Part shown: one piece after another, positions 52,092 to 60,690 of the stretch
How the letters are laid out: every line of letters begins with the position of its first letter
How positions within the stretch are numbered: position 1 is the stretch's first letter
Origin: Dyadobacter sp. CY326
GTDB lineage: Bacteria; Bacteroidota; Bacteroidia; Cytophagales; Spirosomataceae
Length of the DNA stretch: 64,000 nt
Assembly (NCBI RefSeq): GCF_021390515.1
Contig: NZ_JAJUXI010000013.1
Span: forward strand, 176,415-240,414
Direction: 5' to 3'
The notes under the pieces: model-generated
Seen by the model: only the letters and a program-made list of their open reading frames with translations
The model's database searches: none
What the model was told of the DNA's origin: nothing
Position numbers and translations under genes: made by a program

Positions 52092-52774
52092 TATTAGGCA
52101 TTCTTGTGCTGTTGCTGACGGTTCAGGAAGTTAACGCACAGGGCATTGGTTACAGGCGACGTCATTTGGAATTTTATGATGACAAGCCCATTCATTACGG
52201 GATCTTGTTTGCCGTGCCTTTCACCCGTTTCAATATCAAGCACAACAACGATTTTATATCGCCAGACTCAGCATATGTGATCCAGTCGCCCACAGGTGCT
52301 GCTTTTCGCATGGGTTTTATTGTTAATGCCTTTCTCACAGATCATTTCGATTTGCGGACCACGCCTTCGGTTTCGCTTTACGATCGCAATGTGAAATTCA
52401 GCTATCCAAACGGCACAGAAAAATCGGAAAAGCGCGAGTCGACCTGGATAGAAGTGCCGCTTTTGCTGAAATACAAATCGCTCAGGCGGGTTAATTCCAG
52501 AATGTACATGCTTGCTGGCTTCACGTTCGGGATGGAAACCAATGTGAAACGCAATCGTGGCGGCGGCGGCGGACAATTGAACACTAAATCCACCGATTTA
52601 ACAATCGATTACGGCATTGGTTACGAGCAGTTTTTTGAGTTTTTCAAATTCGCCCCTGAATTGCGCTTCTCGCATGGCTTAACGAATGCTTTTCAGCCAG
52701 CTAAAAATTCATTGGGCAAGGGGATCAACCGCTTGTCGACACACACGGTGACATTGTATTTGAACTTTGAGTAA
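52040..52774 (+). CDS. porT: Type IX secretion protein PorT
   Basis: A 244-residue protein with a signal peptide (IILGILVLLLTVQEVNAQGI) and an eight-strand outer-membrane barrel: KPIHYGILFAVPFTRFNIKH, LTDHFDLRTTPSVSLYDRNV, VPLLLKYKSLRRVNSRMYML, and the final LSTHTVTLYLNFE. This matches PorT/SprT, needed for assembly of the type IX system. The ATG start overlaps ubiE by 52 bases; TTG at 52064 is an alternative and leaves a normal signal peptide. Confidence 0.85.
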   Translation: MHTTYLRDLFDLHRAKIILGILVLLLTVQEVNAQGIGYRRRHLEFYDDKPIHYGILFAVPFTRFNIKHNNDFISPDSAYVIQSPTGAAFRMGFIVNAFLTDHFDLRTTPSVSLYDRNVKFSYPNGTEKSEKRESTWIEVPLLLKYKSLRRVNSRMYMLAGFTFGMETNVKRNRGGGGGQLNTKSTDLTIDYGIGYEQFFEFFKFAPELRFSHGLTNAFQPAKNSLGKGINRLSTHTVTLYLNFE

Positions 52775-52832
52775 AAATGTGCCCTGATCGTCAAGGGATT
52801 GTAATTTTTTTAAATATTTTTTGCTAAAAAAG

Positions 52833-52863
52833 TTGCAGAGAAGATTTCAGTCCTACATATTTG
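52833..52863 (+). promoter_or_regulatory. Promoter of tRNA-Val
   Basis: TTG at 52833-52835, 20 bases, then CATATTTG (52856-52863), one mismatch from TAnnTTTG. TTTGCACTCCCAAACG at 52860-52875 shares 15 of 16 bases with the tRNA-Phe start region. Confidence 0.65.
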
Positions 52864-52885
52864 CACTCCCAAACGACGGGAAAAA

Positions 52886-52960
52886 GGGAGTTTAGCTCAG
52901 TTGGTTCAGAGCATCTGCCTTACAAGCAGAGGGTCGGGGGTTCGAATCCCTCAACTCCCA
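52886..52960 (+). tRNA. tRNA-Val (TAC)
   Basis: A 75-base cloverleaf. Acceptor GGGAGTT pairs with AACTCCC, anticodon stem TCTGC/GCAGA around CTTACAA, and T-arm GGGGG-TTCGAAT-CCCTC. Anticodon TAC reads Val codons. Discriminator A; no encoded CCA. Confidence 0.95.
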
Positions 52961-52967
52961 CAAGACA

Positions 52968-52995
52968 AAAAGCATCGAGAAATCGATGCTTTTTT
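52968..52995 (+). terminator. Terminator after tRNA-Val
   Basis: AAAAGCATCGA, loop GAAA, TCGATGCTTTT (52983-52993), then T. An identical copy stands at 53105-53130 after the tRNA fragment. Confidence 0.85.
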
Positions 52996-53017
52996 GCGTT
53001 ATATGGTCTGCCGCGAA

Positions 53018-53097
53018 GCACCTGCCTTACAAGCAGAGGGTCGGGGCGGTCGGCCGTTGCCGCGGTCCGCCGCGCGGTTCGAATCCCTCAACTCCCA
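53018..53097 (+). pseudogene. Broken tandem copy of tRNA-Val with 30-bp insertion
   Basis: The anticodon arm and the 3' half repeat the upstream tRNA-Val exactly (CTGCCTTACAAGCAGAGGGT, then TTCGAATCCCTCAACTCCCA). The 5' acceptor strand and D arm are missing and replaced by unrelated bases. A GC-rich 30-base segment (53047-53076) splits the T-stem after its fourth G. It cannot fold as a tRNA. The flanking terminator and the TATATGGTCTGCCGCG tail are also duplicated, which marks a tandem duplication. Confidence 0.85.
53047..53076. repeat. GC-rich insertion inside the tRNA-Val copy
   Basis: Thirty bases of G and C with CCGCGG and CCGCGCGG palindromes. Together with the next base its last 15 bases (CGGTCCGCCGCGCGG, 53063-53077) also occur at 13955-13969 inside the palindrome near the trans-sulfuration gene. 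Related GGTCTGCCGCG stretches flank it at 53005 and 53142. Confidence 0.65.
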
Positions 53098-53104
53098 CAA
53101 GACA

Positions 53105-53132
53105 AAAAGCATCGAGAAATCGATGCTTTTTT
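53105..53132 (+). terminator. Duplicated tRNA-Val terminator
   Basis: AAAAGCATCGA-GAAA-TCGATGCTTTT, identical to the hairpin at 52968-52993. The convergent isomerase gene ends 32 bases downstream. Confidence 0.8.
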
Positions 53133-53163
53133 GCGTTATATGGTCTGCCGCGCAGTGTGCACA

Positions 53164-54096
53164 TTACTTGTAACTATCCAGCGCCGCCTTATCTCCGAGT
53201 TTTTCCAAAACTCCCCTAAGACCCTCGATATTCATCATCAACCCTACTTCTGCGTCAGGAGCGGTGTCTTCGTTGATAATGCCGATTGGGCCTTTGTAAC
53301 GGCTGTTTTTAACAATTTTAATCATGTCAAGTTCCACGTCGCCTTGGCCGATCGGAAGGACTTTAACCGGATTGCCTTTTTTGAGTCCGGATAAGTTCAA
53401 TGCGAGTAAGTGCGGAACGAGCTTGGGAAAGAATTCCGGGAATGCTTTAATGTGCTCTTCGGCGTGATGGAAATTGTAAACGATTCCAATGTTTGATTTC
53501 TTCAAATAATCAATGAGTTGTAACTGATTATCAGGTTCTCCAAACCAGCCGCCATGATTGTAAAGTCCGATTTTACAACCAATCTCAGCTGCTTTGTCCG
53601 CAATGTAAGCAACAGGCGTTGCCACGGCTCTCACTTTTTCCTCCTGCGTCATTTCATCCAGCCCTTTGACGCCGCTGACCATGCACCAAATTTCAGTTTT
53701 GACATTGTGCTTTTTCAAAACTTCAATGATGGTGGCAAAATTTTTATCGTTTTCCGGGTTTGGGCCCGAATAATACCAAAAGGCTTGCAGCTTGATGTTA
53801 TGCTTTTTCAGCTGTTCAATTTCTTCTTCAAAGCTAGGAACATGTTTCTCCCGCCAGTCATAAGCAAGCATTGTAATGCCCAGTTTATTAAGCATTTGCG
53901 CGCGCTGCTCGGCGTTTCTTTCTTTAACATCATATGGCACAATGCACCAGGCGATCAGATTTTCGCGACTGAAAATCGTTTCCTCAGAACCGACTTTTTG
54001 CGCATGCGCTGACGTGGCGCAAGACACAAGAAACACGCCGACCACAAATAGCTGAACAATCGCCTTACCGGAACGGAATTTCATATACGCTTTCAT
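53164..54096 (-). CDS. Sugar phosphate isomerase/epimerase (xylose-isomerase-like), secreted
   Basis: A 310-residue TIM-barrel protein of the AP-endonuclease-2-like fold. It has an N-terminal leader (KAIVQLFVVGVFLVSCATSA, possibly a lipoprotein because of VSC), then YDVKERNAEQRAQMLNKLGI, IGCKIGLYNHGGWFGEPDNQ, VYNFHHAEEHIKAFPEFFPK, and IGQGDVELDMIKIVK. His, Glu and Asp residues for metal binding are in place. Start 54096 is uncertain; an ATG at 54084 also works. It lies beside a Gfo/Idh/MocA oxidoreductase, a frequent pair in sugar catabolism. Confidence 0.82.
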   Translation of the reverse strand: MKAYMKFRSGKAIVQLFVVGVFLVSCATSAHAQKVGSEETIFSRENLIAWCIVPYDVKERNAEQRAQMLNKLGITMLAYDWREKHVPSFEEEIEQLKKHNIKLQAFWYYSGPNPENDKNFATIIEVLKKHNVKTEIWCMVSGVKGLDEMTQEEKVRAVATPVAYIADKAAEIGCKIGLYNHGGWFGEPDNQLQLIDYLKKSNIGIVYNFHHAEEHIKAFPEFFPKLVPHLLALNLSGLKKGNPVKVLPIGQGDVELDMIKIVKNSRYKGPIGIINEDTAPDAEVGLMMNIEGLRGVLEKLGDKAALDSYK

Positions 54097-54134
54097 TTTA
54101 ATGTTAAGGTTTCAAGCGATTGTTCCAATTCTAT

Positions 54135-55295
54135 TTACAGATCAATCTGCCGCTTTGTTTCTGCCGATTCGAGCCCAGCTTCCAGCACATTGATAATTTT
54201 CAAGCCGTCAGAAAAGTCGGGTTTGATTGCTGTATCATTTTCAATGGCCTGAATGAAGTCCACCACAGCGTGAACGAACGAATGCTCATAACCGATAATG
54301 TGACCGGCTGGCCACCAATTTCCTGCATAAGGATGCACGGCCTCGGTCACAAGAATGGTTCGGAATCCCTGCTGTCCGCTTTCATCTTCGCGCGAAAAAT
54401 ATTGCAGTTCATTCATTCTTTCCAAGTCAAAACAAATGCTGCCTTTGCTTCCGTAAATTTCAAAAGTGAGCCTGTTTTTACGCCCAGCTGCAAACCGTGT
54501 TGCTTCAAAAGAACCGATTGCGCCATTTTTAAACATCACCATCATCAATGCTGTGTCTTCCACGGTCACTTCACCCATCTCGGTGCCGACAGTTCCGGCA
54601 GTGAGGTTTCCGGTCGTGCCGCCGTCCTCGACAATTGGACGGGTTTTGATAAAATTCGTGGTCAGAGAAGAGACGCTTGCAATGTCGCCAACCAAATAAT
54701 GCGCCAAATCCACCGCATGCGAATTCAAGTCCCATTGCGGTCCGGCTTGCGCATATTCTTTCTGCAATTGCCAGGTTAAGGGGAAGTTCGGATCGATGAT
54801 CCAGTCTTGCTGATAAGCACAGCGCCAATGAAAAATGCGTCCGATTTTATCTTCATCGATCATCTTTTTGGCAAAAGAAACAGCAGGAGTGCGTCTGTAA
54901 TTGTGGTTCAAATAATGCTTTACCATATTGTCTTCGCACACTTTTAACATTTCCTCCGCCTGCTTGCTGTTCATGGAAAGCGGTTTTTCGCAAAATATAT
55001 GCTTACCCTCTTTTGCCGCGGCCAGCGCAACTTCATAATGCAATTGCTGCGGAAGGGCAACGTCAATAATGTCGATATCAGGTCGGGAAACGAGCTTTTT
55101 CCAATCCGTTTCGGTCTCTTCCCAGCCCCATCTTTCTGCAAAAGCCTTCAATGAATCTTCATGCCTGCCACAAGCAGCTTTCAACACCGGCGTTGCCGCC
55201 AGATCAAAAAATTGCGGCGCTTTTTTCCAAGCATTGCTATGGGCACGACCCATGAATTTATAACCTACGATGCCGATATTCAACGCTTTTTTCAT
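54135..55295 (-). CDS. Gfo/Idh/MocA family oxidoreductase
   Basis: A 386-residue NAD(P)-dependent sugar dehydrogenase. The Rossmann part begins NIGIVGYKFMGRAHSNAWKK, with the family motif EGKHIFCEKPLSMNSKQAEE, where the EKP lysine is catalytic. The second half holds NSHAVDLAHYLVGDIASVSS, with the catalytic Asp and His. It is 38 bases from the isomerase on the same strand, so both likely act on one sugar or inositol-like substrate, unknown from sequence. Confidence 0.9.
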   Translation of the reverse strand: MKKALNIGIVGYKFMGRAHSNAWKKAPQFFDLAATPVLKAACGRHEDSLKAFAERWGWEETETDWKKLVSRPDIDIIDVALPQQLHYEVALAAAKEGKHIFCEKPLSMNSKQAEEMLKVCEDNMVKHYLNHNYRRTPAVSFAKKMIDEDKIGRIFHWRCAYQQDWIIDPNFPLTWQLQKEYAQAGPQWDLNSHAVDLAHYLVGDIASVSSLTTNFIKTRPIVEDGGTTGNLTAGTVGTEMGEVTVEDTALMMVMFKNGAIGSFEATRFAAGRKNRLTFEIYGSKGSICFDLERMNELQYFSREDESGQQGFRTILVTEAVHPYAGNWWPAGHIIGYEHSFVHAVVDFIQAIENDTAIKPDFSDGLKIINVLEAGLESAETKRQIDL

Positions 55296-55402
55296 CCTTT
55301 AATCGCTTTATTCTATTGAATTGTATTTACCAAAAATATTAAAATTTTGTTATTGCATTTAAGATTGTAATTTCCCGCCGTCAATTAACACACTATATTT
55401 TC

Positions 55403-57511
55403 ATGAATCAGCTTGTCCAAAACCTCCGGACAGGGGAAACTCTGTTGCTGGAAGTGCCTACACCAATGGTCCGGAAGGGCTGCGTGCTCATTCAAACGCG
55501 CAAAAGCCTGATCTCTTCCGGCACCGAAAAAATGCTTCTCAGCTTCGGGAAGGCCAATTTATTGCAAAAAGCCAGATTACATCCAGAACAAGTTAAGCTG
55601 GCATTTGATAAGATCCGCTCCAACGGTTTTTTCCCGACGATCCGAAAAATTTATCATAAACTCGATCAGCCGATCCCGCTTGGTTACTGCAATGTGGGCC
55701 ATGTGCTTGAAGTGGGCGAGGACGTGCACGATATTCAAACGGGCGACCGCGTTGTAAGCAATGGTCCGCACGCTGAAATCGTTTGTGTTTCCCGAAATCT
55801 CGTCGCGAAAGTTCCCGTGAATGTGCCTGACGAAGCGGCTGTGTTCACAATTATTGGATCAATTGCTTTAAATGCGGTCAGGTTGGCGTCGCCGGGTTTG
55901 GGCGAGACGGTTGCAGTGATTGGACTTGGTTTGGTTGGCATGTTAACGGCCGAATTGCTCAAAATCAATGGTTGCAATGTGATTGGCATTGAATTTAATG
56001 ACGACAGACGCGCCATTGCGGCTTCCAGAGGCTTCCTAACGATTGACCCAAAATCAATTGATCCTGAAAAATACATTGCGGAAATAACAAACCACATTGG
56101 CGCTGATGCGGTGATCATTGCAAGCGCTTCGCAATCGAATCAGGTCATTGATCAGGCGGCTTCAATTTCCAGAAAACGCGGTAAAATTATTCTGGTTGGC
56201 ACCGCAGATTTACAATTGGATCGGACCGTTTTTTATCACAAGGAGTTGACTTTTCAGGTTGCGTGTTCGTATGGTCCCGGCCGCTATGACGATCAGTATG
56301 AGCAACATGGCTTGGATTATCCGATTCCATTTGTGCGTTGGACTGAGAATCGTAATTTCCAGGCAGTCCTGCAATTGCTTTCTGCAAGCACTTTGGATCC
56401 AAGATATTTGGTTGGCGCGACAATCGATTTGGAAAATTATAAACAAGCCTATGCGCAATTGAATGCGTCCAAAACGGTCGCTGTGCTGCTCAACTATCCA
56501 GCCACATCGCCGATCAAGCATTCAGTGGAGATTGTAAAAAAGTCGTTTGCCGCGAAAAAAGGCGTTATCGGAATCATTGGCGCTGGCAATTTTACTGCAA
56601 TGACGCTGCTGCCTTTGCTAAAAAATCAATGTATCAAATACATTGCCAGCGCGCAAGGCTTTTCCTCCGCCCATCTTGCACGAAAATACGGAATCGCCTT
56701 TGCTACAACAAATTACCAAACAATTCTGGATGATCCGGAAGTCGATTTGGTCTTGATCACAACCAAGCATAATCTGCACGCCTCAATGGCAATCAGCGCA
56801 TTGCAAGCCGGAAAGCACGTTTTCGTAGAGAAACCAATCGCGCTAAACCAACAGGAACTAATCAACTTAACAGCCGCACAAAATCAATGCGCCAAAACCA
56901 CATCCCTAACCGTCGGTTTCAACCGACGGTTCTCGCCGCACACGCAAAAGATGAAAAGCCTGCTGGGTCCGGCCATGATGAACATCGTCGTCACCGTAAA
57001 TGCAGGTTTTGTGCCAAAAAGCGCCTGGGTTCATGATCGAGCGGTTGGAGGAGGAAGGATTATCGGAGAAGCCTGTCACTTTTTTGACCTGATCGTTTAC
57101 CTGACAGGAAGCCTGATCACTGCCGTCTGCATGAACGCAATGGAGCAGAATCCGTCAGAAACGACTGATAACGCAAGTGTTTTACTCAAATGTGCCAATG
57201 GCTCGACCGGAGTTATCAACTATTTTTCAAATGGACATTCCGGCTATTCGAAAGAGCGGGTTGAGGTTTATTCCGCTGGCAGGATATTGATTTTGGACGA
57301 CTTTAAAGTGCTTAGGGGCTTTGGAATTAAAGGTTTTGGCCAATCTGCAAGTGCGCAAAACAAAGGTCATAAAGAGGAATTCACAGCATTGATCAATGCT
57401 GTGAAAGATGGCGGAGAGCCAATTATTCCCTTTCATGAAATCATTAATTCAACCGAAGCAAGTCTCGCAGCATTGGAAAGTTTGACACTGAAAAGCTGGG
57501 TGGCGATATGA
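55403..57511 (+). CDS. Bi-domain oxidoreductase (MDR-type + Gfo/Idh/MocA)
   Basis: A 702-residue fusion. Residues 1 to about 365 are a medium-chain dehydrogenase/reductase domain (GYCNVGHVLEVGEDVHDIQT, then the Rossmann VAVIGLGLVGMLTAELLKIN). Residues from about 385 are a Gfo/Idh/MocA domain (GVIGIIGAGNFTAMTLLPLL, KHVFVEKPIALNQQELINLT, GRIIGEACHFFDLIVYLTGS). This fusion is found in polysaccharide clusters together with heparinase-like proteins. It probably modifies a nucleotide sugar, but the reaction is unknown. Confidence 0.88.
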   Translation: MNQLVQNLRTGETLLLEVPTPMVRKGCVLIQTRKSLISSGTEKMLLSFGKANLLQKARLHPEQVKLAFDKIRSNGFFPTIRKIYHKLDQPIPLGYCNVGHVLEVGEDVHDIQTGDRVVSNGPHAEIVCVSRNLVAKVPVNVPDEAAVFTIIGSIALNAVRLASPGLGETVAVIGLGLVGMLTAELLKINGCNVIGIEFNDDRRAIAASRGFLTIDPKSIDPEKYIAEITNHIGADAVIIASASQSNQVIDQAASISRKRGKIILVGTADLQLDRTVFYHKELTFQVACSYGPGRYDDQYEQHGLDYPIPFVRWTENRNFQAVLQLLSASTLDPRYLVGATIDLENYKQAYAQLNASKTVAVLLNYPATSPIKHSVEIVKKSFAAKKGVIGIIGAGNFTAMTLLPLLKNQCIKYIASAQGFSSAHLARKYGIAFATTNYQTILDDPEVDLVLITTKHNLHASMAISALQAGKHVFVEKPIALNQQELINLTAAQNQCAKTTSLTVGFNRRFSPHTQKMKSLLGPAMMNIVVTVNAGFVPKSAWVHDRAVGGGRIIGEACHFFDLIVYLTGSLITAVCMNAMEQNPSETTDNASVLLKCANGSTGVINYFSNGHSGYSKERVEVYSAGRILILDDFKVLRGFGIKGFGQSASAQNKGHKEEFTALINAVKDGGEPIIPFHEIINSTEASLAALESLTLKSWVAI

Positions 57512-59385
57512 TCCAGATGCTCAGAAACATGGGGCTGCGTTACGTGCTTTTCCGAATATGGTTTGAAATACAACGGAGAACCGGCCTGCTCCGACTTCGT
57601 TTTCCAACACAAAGCAAGCAGCAATCACATTATTCAAAAGCCGATTGGCTGCAATGCAATGTAAAATTCATGACCGACCCGGCAATTCTGAACCTGGAGA
57701 AAAATCAAAATTTGCCAGAATTAATGGCGCGCGTTCAGCATGTCCAACAAAACCGTTTTCAGTATTTTTCGGGCCAATGGTTTACAGTCACGGATTGGCA
57801 CACGAATCCGGAAAATGGGTTTAGTTATGATAAAATGAGCCATTGGAGCACGATTAGCACCCATTCAAAGCAGGCAGGCGACATTAAATACATTTGGGAA
57901 AAATCACGATTTTGCTTTTTATATGATTTGATTCGCTATGATTTTCATTTTGAAAATGATCAATCAGAAATCGTTTCCGCATTCATAAATGATTGGATCG
58001 AACAAAATCCAGTCAATCGTGGCCCCAATTGGCTTTGCGGTCAGGAAATTTCGTTTCGGGTGATAAACTGGACATTTGCGCTGCATTATTACAAACATTC
58101 AAAAACGCTGACGTCGGAATTGTTTAGTAAAATCATGTGCAGCATTCGCGAGCAAATGCAGCATGTTGCTTTAAATATCAATTTCTCCCGCATTGCAGTG
58201 CGGAATAATCATGCTTTGACGGAGACATTGGCGCTTTTTGTGACAGGCTTGTGCTTTCCGCTTTTCCCCGAAAGTGCCAAATGGAGGCGAAATGGCAAGA
58301 AGTGGTTTGAATCTGAGATTGCGTATCAGGTTTACGCAGACGGGACTTATCTGCAATTTTCGATGAATTATCACCGGATCGTTGTGCAATTGCTGACTTT
58401 GGCAATCCGATTGGCTGAATTAAACGATGAGCATTGGGCGCCAGTGATTTATAATCGCGCAGCAAAATCGTTGCGCTTTTTGAGAAGTTGTCAGGATGAT
58501 CAAACGGGCTGGCTTCCCAATTATGGAAACAACGACGGCGCCTTGTTTTTCCCGATCACGGAATGCCATTATCGCGATTTCCGACCGCAATTGGAATCGC
58601 TAAGTCGCTGCTTGGCCATTGCGCTCAATTACGGAAAAGGCCCGTGGAATGAAGAATCGGGCTGGTTTTCTGGCTTTGTCAATGCCAACAATGATTTTCA
58701 AACGCATTTACCAGAATCCCTAACCAGTTTGGAAAAAGGCGGTTATCATATAATCCGTGACGACAATTCACTGACTTTTCTGAAATGTGGTGCTTATAGA
58801 GACAGGCCGTTTCAGGCCGATAATCTGCATTTGGATATTTGGGCGAATGGCGTGAACATTATGCGCGACGCGGGATCTTTTTCATACAACACCGATGACA
58901 AGTGGCTTCAATATTTCAATGGAACTGCGGCCCACAACACGGCTATGCTTGGCAATTTTGACCAAATGCAAAAAGGTCCACGCTTCACATGGTTTCACTG
59001 GATCAAAAAAGCAGAATCGACTGTATATGAGAGCGTTGAGACATTTGAAATCAATGCTGAATTTGAAGGGTTCTATCATCTGGGAAAAGGAATAAAGCAT
59101 CGCAGGCGGGTTAGTAAAACCAAAAATCGACTTCATTGGATCATTGAAGATTGGATAGCAAATGCGCCTAGCCACTTGCCAATGCGCCAGATCTGGCATC
59201 CTAATCCATTGTTTTTGGATCATTATCACATTGCAGCAACCGATGATGCAGGGCAAGAAATCTGTCTTTCAAAGAAGCTGAGCTGGCATTCAGAGACTTA
59301 TGGTCTGAAAGAAGAAGGCGTGAGTCTTGAATTCGCATCGACGGGCAGATCGATCAGGACGGTCATCGAACAAAAGCATATTTAG
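57508..59385 (+). CDS. Heparinase II/III family protein
   Basis: A 625-residue protein: an N-terminal alpha-toroid region (to about residue 330) and a C-terminal beta-sandwich. Markers include LCGQEISFRVINWTFALHYY, NHALTETLALFVTGLCFPLF, ADNLHLDIWANGVNIMRDAG, and NGTAAHNTAMLGNFDQMQKG. No signal peptide was found. Members cleave uronic-acid polysaccharides, but those in exopolysaccharide operons may act in synthesis. The gene overlaps the bi-domain gene by 4 bases. Confidence 0.87.
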   Translation: MIQMLRNMGLRYVLFRIWFEIQRRTGLLRLRFPTQSKQQSHYSKADWLQCNVKFMTDPAILNLEKNQNLPELMARVQHVQQNRFQYFSGQWFTVTDWHTNPENGFSYDKMSHWSTISTHSKQAGDIKYIWEKSRFCFLYDLIRYDFHFENDQSEIVSAFINDWIEQNPVNRGPNWLCGQEISFRVINWTFALHYYKHSKTLTSELFSKIMCSIREQMQHVALNINFSRIAVRNNHALTETLALFVTGLCFPLFPESAKWRRNGKKWFESEIAYQVYADGTYLQFSMNYHRIVVQLLTLAIRLAELNDEHWAPVIYNRAAKSLRFLRSCQDDQTGWLPNYGNNDGALFFPITECHYRDFRPQLESLSRCLAIALNYGKGPWNEESGWFSGFVNANNDFQTHLPESLTSLEKGGYHIIRDDNSLTFLKCGAYRDRPFQADNLHLDIWANGVNIMRDAGSFSYNTDDKWLQYFNGTAAHNTAMLGNFDQMQKGPRFTWFHWIKKAESTVYESVETFEINAEFEGFYHLGKGIKHRRRVSKTKNRLHWIIEDWIANAPSHLPMRQIWHPNPLFLDHYHIAATDDAGQEICLSKKLSWHSETYGLKEEGVSLEFASTGRSIRTVIEQKHI

Positions 59386-59388
59386 CCA

Positions 59389-60654
59389 ATGCACATTCTT
59401 TTAGTTCACCAATATTTTTTGGAAGACAATGATGGCGGCGGTTCGCGCTGGAATGAAATGGCTCGGATTTGGGTCAATGAAGGTCATCGGGTTACAGTCC
59501 TGGCTGGAATGGGACATTATATGCATGCAACATCACCCATTTATGCAGGGAAATATTTTGTGAAAAAAATAAATTGCGATGGAGTGAAAGTTGTGCGTTG
59601 CTTTGTTGCAAACGACTCTAAATCAATTTTTTGGAGGAGATTATGGTCGCAATTTTCATTTGTACTTTCGGCAATCTGCGCTGGTATTTTTTATTGTAAA
59701 GACAAATATGATGTTGTGCTTTGCACGTCTCCGCCTTTGTTCGTCGGCATTGCGGGAATGTTCATTGCCTGGAAAAAAAGCATTGATCTTATTCTGGAAA
59801 TCAGAGATCTATGGCCAGAATCGGCGATTGAGACCGGGATCTTGAAAAACCGACTTTTTGTAGAGGCTGCTTTTGGGCTTGAAAAGCTGCTTTATCACCG
59901 CGCAAAAGCTATTAATGTACTTACACCCGCATTTAAAGCAGCATTAATTCATAAAAAGCACGTTGATGCACACAAAATCTGGCTCATTCCCAATGCGGCC
60001 GACTTCATGATTCCCGAAAAACTTCAATCAAATTTTGACAAAACGGCATTCAGAAAGTCGCTTGGACTGGACGAACGCTTCATTATCATTTACGTCGGCG
60101 CGCACGGCATTGCGAACCATTTAGTCCAACTTATTGCCGCCGCCGAAATTTTAAGAGAAACGAATGCTCATTTCATGCTCATTGGCGACGGACCGGAAAA
60201 AGCAATGCTAATCACGGAGACAAAGCGGCGCAAACTAGACAATGTCACATTCCTCGACACGGTTTCCAAAGCAGAAGTTTTTAAATATATTCTTGCAGCC
60301 GATGCGGGCGCTTCGGTTTTGAAAAAAGCCGACGTTTTTAAAACAGTTTACAGCAACAAAACTTTTGATTATTTCGCTTGCAGCAAACCCGTTTTGGTAG
60401 CGATTGATGGAATTTCCCGGCATTTAATCGAGGAGGCTAATGCGGGTTTGTTTGTGGAACCTGAAAACCCGGATGATTTTGCCAAAAAAGTCTTGACATA
60501 TCTGGCAAATCCGACGCTCGCTGCGCTTCACGGAAGCAATGGTTATGCCCACGCAAAGCAGCATTACGACCGTGCGTTTCTCGCCCGAAAATATTTGGAA
60601 TACATTCAAAATATGCTTCAAACGAACTCTTTACAAGACATTAGTAGGAACTGA
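59389..60654 (+). CDS. Glycosyltransferase family 4 (WbuB-like)
   Basis: A 421-residue GT-B enzyme: MHILLVHQYFLEDNDGGGSR at the N-terminal domain, DVVLCTSPPLFVGIAGMFIA with EIRDLWPESAIETG, and the C-terminal donor site IIIYVGAHGIANHLVQLIAA and MLIGDGPEKAML, ending YSNKTFDYFACSKPVLVAID. The group transfers aminosugars in O-antigen or capsule assembly. It begins 3 bases after the heparinase-like gene and completes the operon. Confidence 0.9.
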   Translation: MHILLVHQYFLEDNDGGGSRWNEMARIWVNEGHRVTVLAGMGHYMHATSPIYAGKYFVKKINCDGVKVVRCFVANDSKSIFWRRLWSQFSFVLSAICAGIFYCKDKYDVVLCTSPPLFVGIAGMFIAWKKSIDLILEIRDLWPESAIETGILKNRLFVEAAFGLEKLLYHRAKAINVLTPAFKAALIHKKHVDAHKIWLIPNAADFMIPEKLQSNFDKTAFRKSLGLDERFIIIYVGAHGIANHLVQLIAAAEILRETNAHFMLIGDGPEKAMLITETKRRKLDNVTFLDTVSKAEVFKYILAADAGASVLKKADVFKTVYSNKTFDYFACSKPVLVAIDGISRHLIEEANAGLFVEPENPDDFAKKVLTYLANPTLAALHGSNGYAHAKQHYDRAFLARKYLEYIQNMLQTNSLQDISRN

Positions 60655-60690
60655 AACCGTTTGCAAGGGGTTTTTTAAATAAAGAATCAA

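Noticed and set aside
53018..53097. Second tRNA-Val as a functional gene or intron-containing tRNA
   Set aside because: The 5' acceptor strand and D arm are missing and the insert is in the T-stem, so no cloverleaf can form even after removing it.
52861..53394. Plus-strand ORFs across the tRNA-Val region
   Set aside because: They translate tRNA, terminators and duplicated spacer; no coding pattern.
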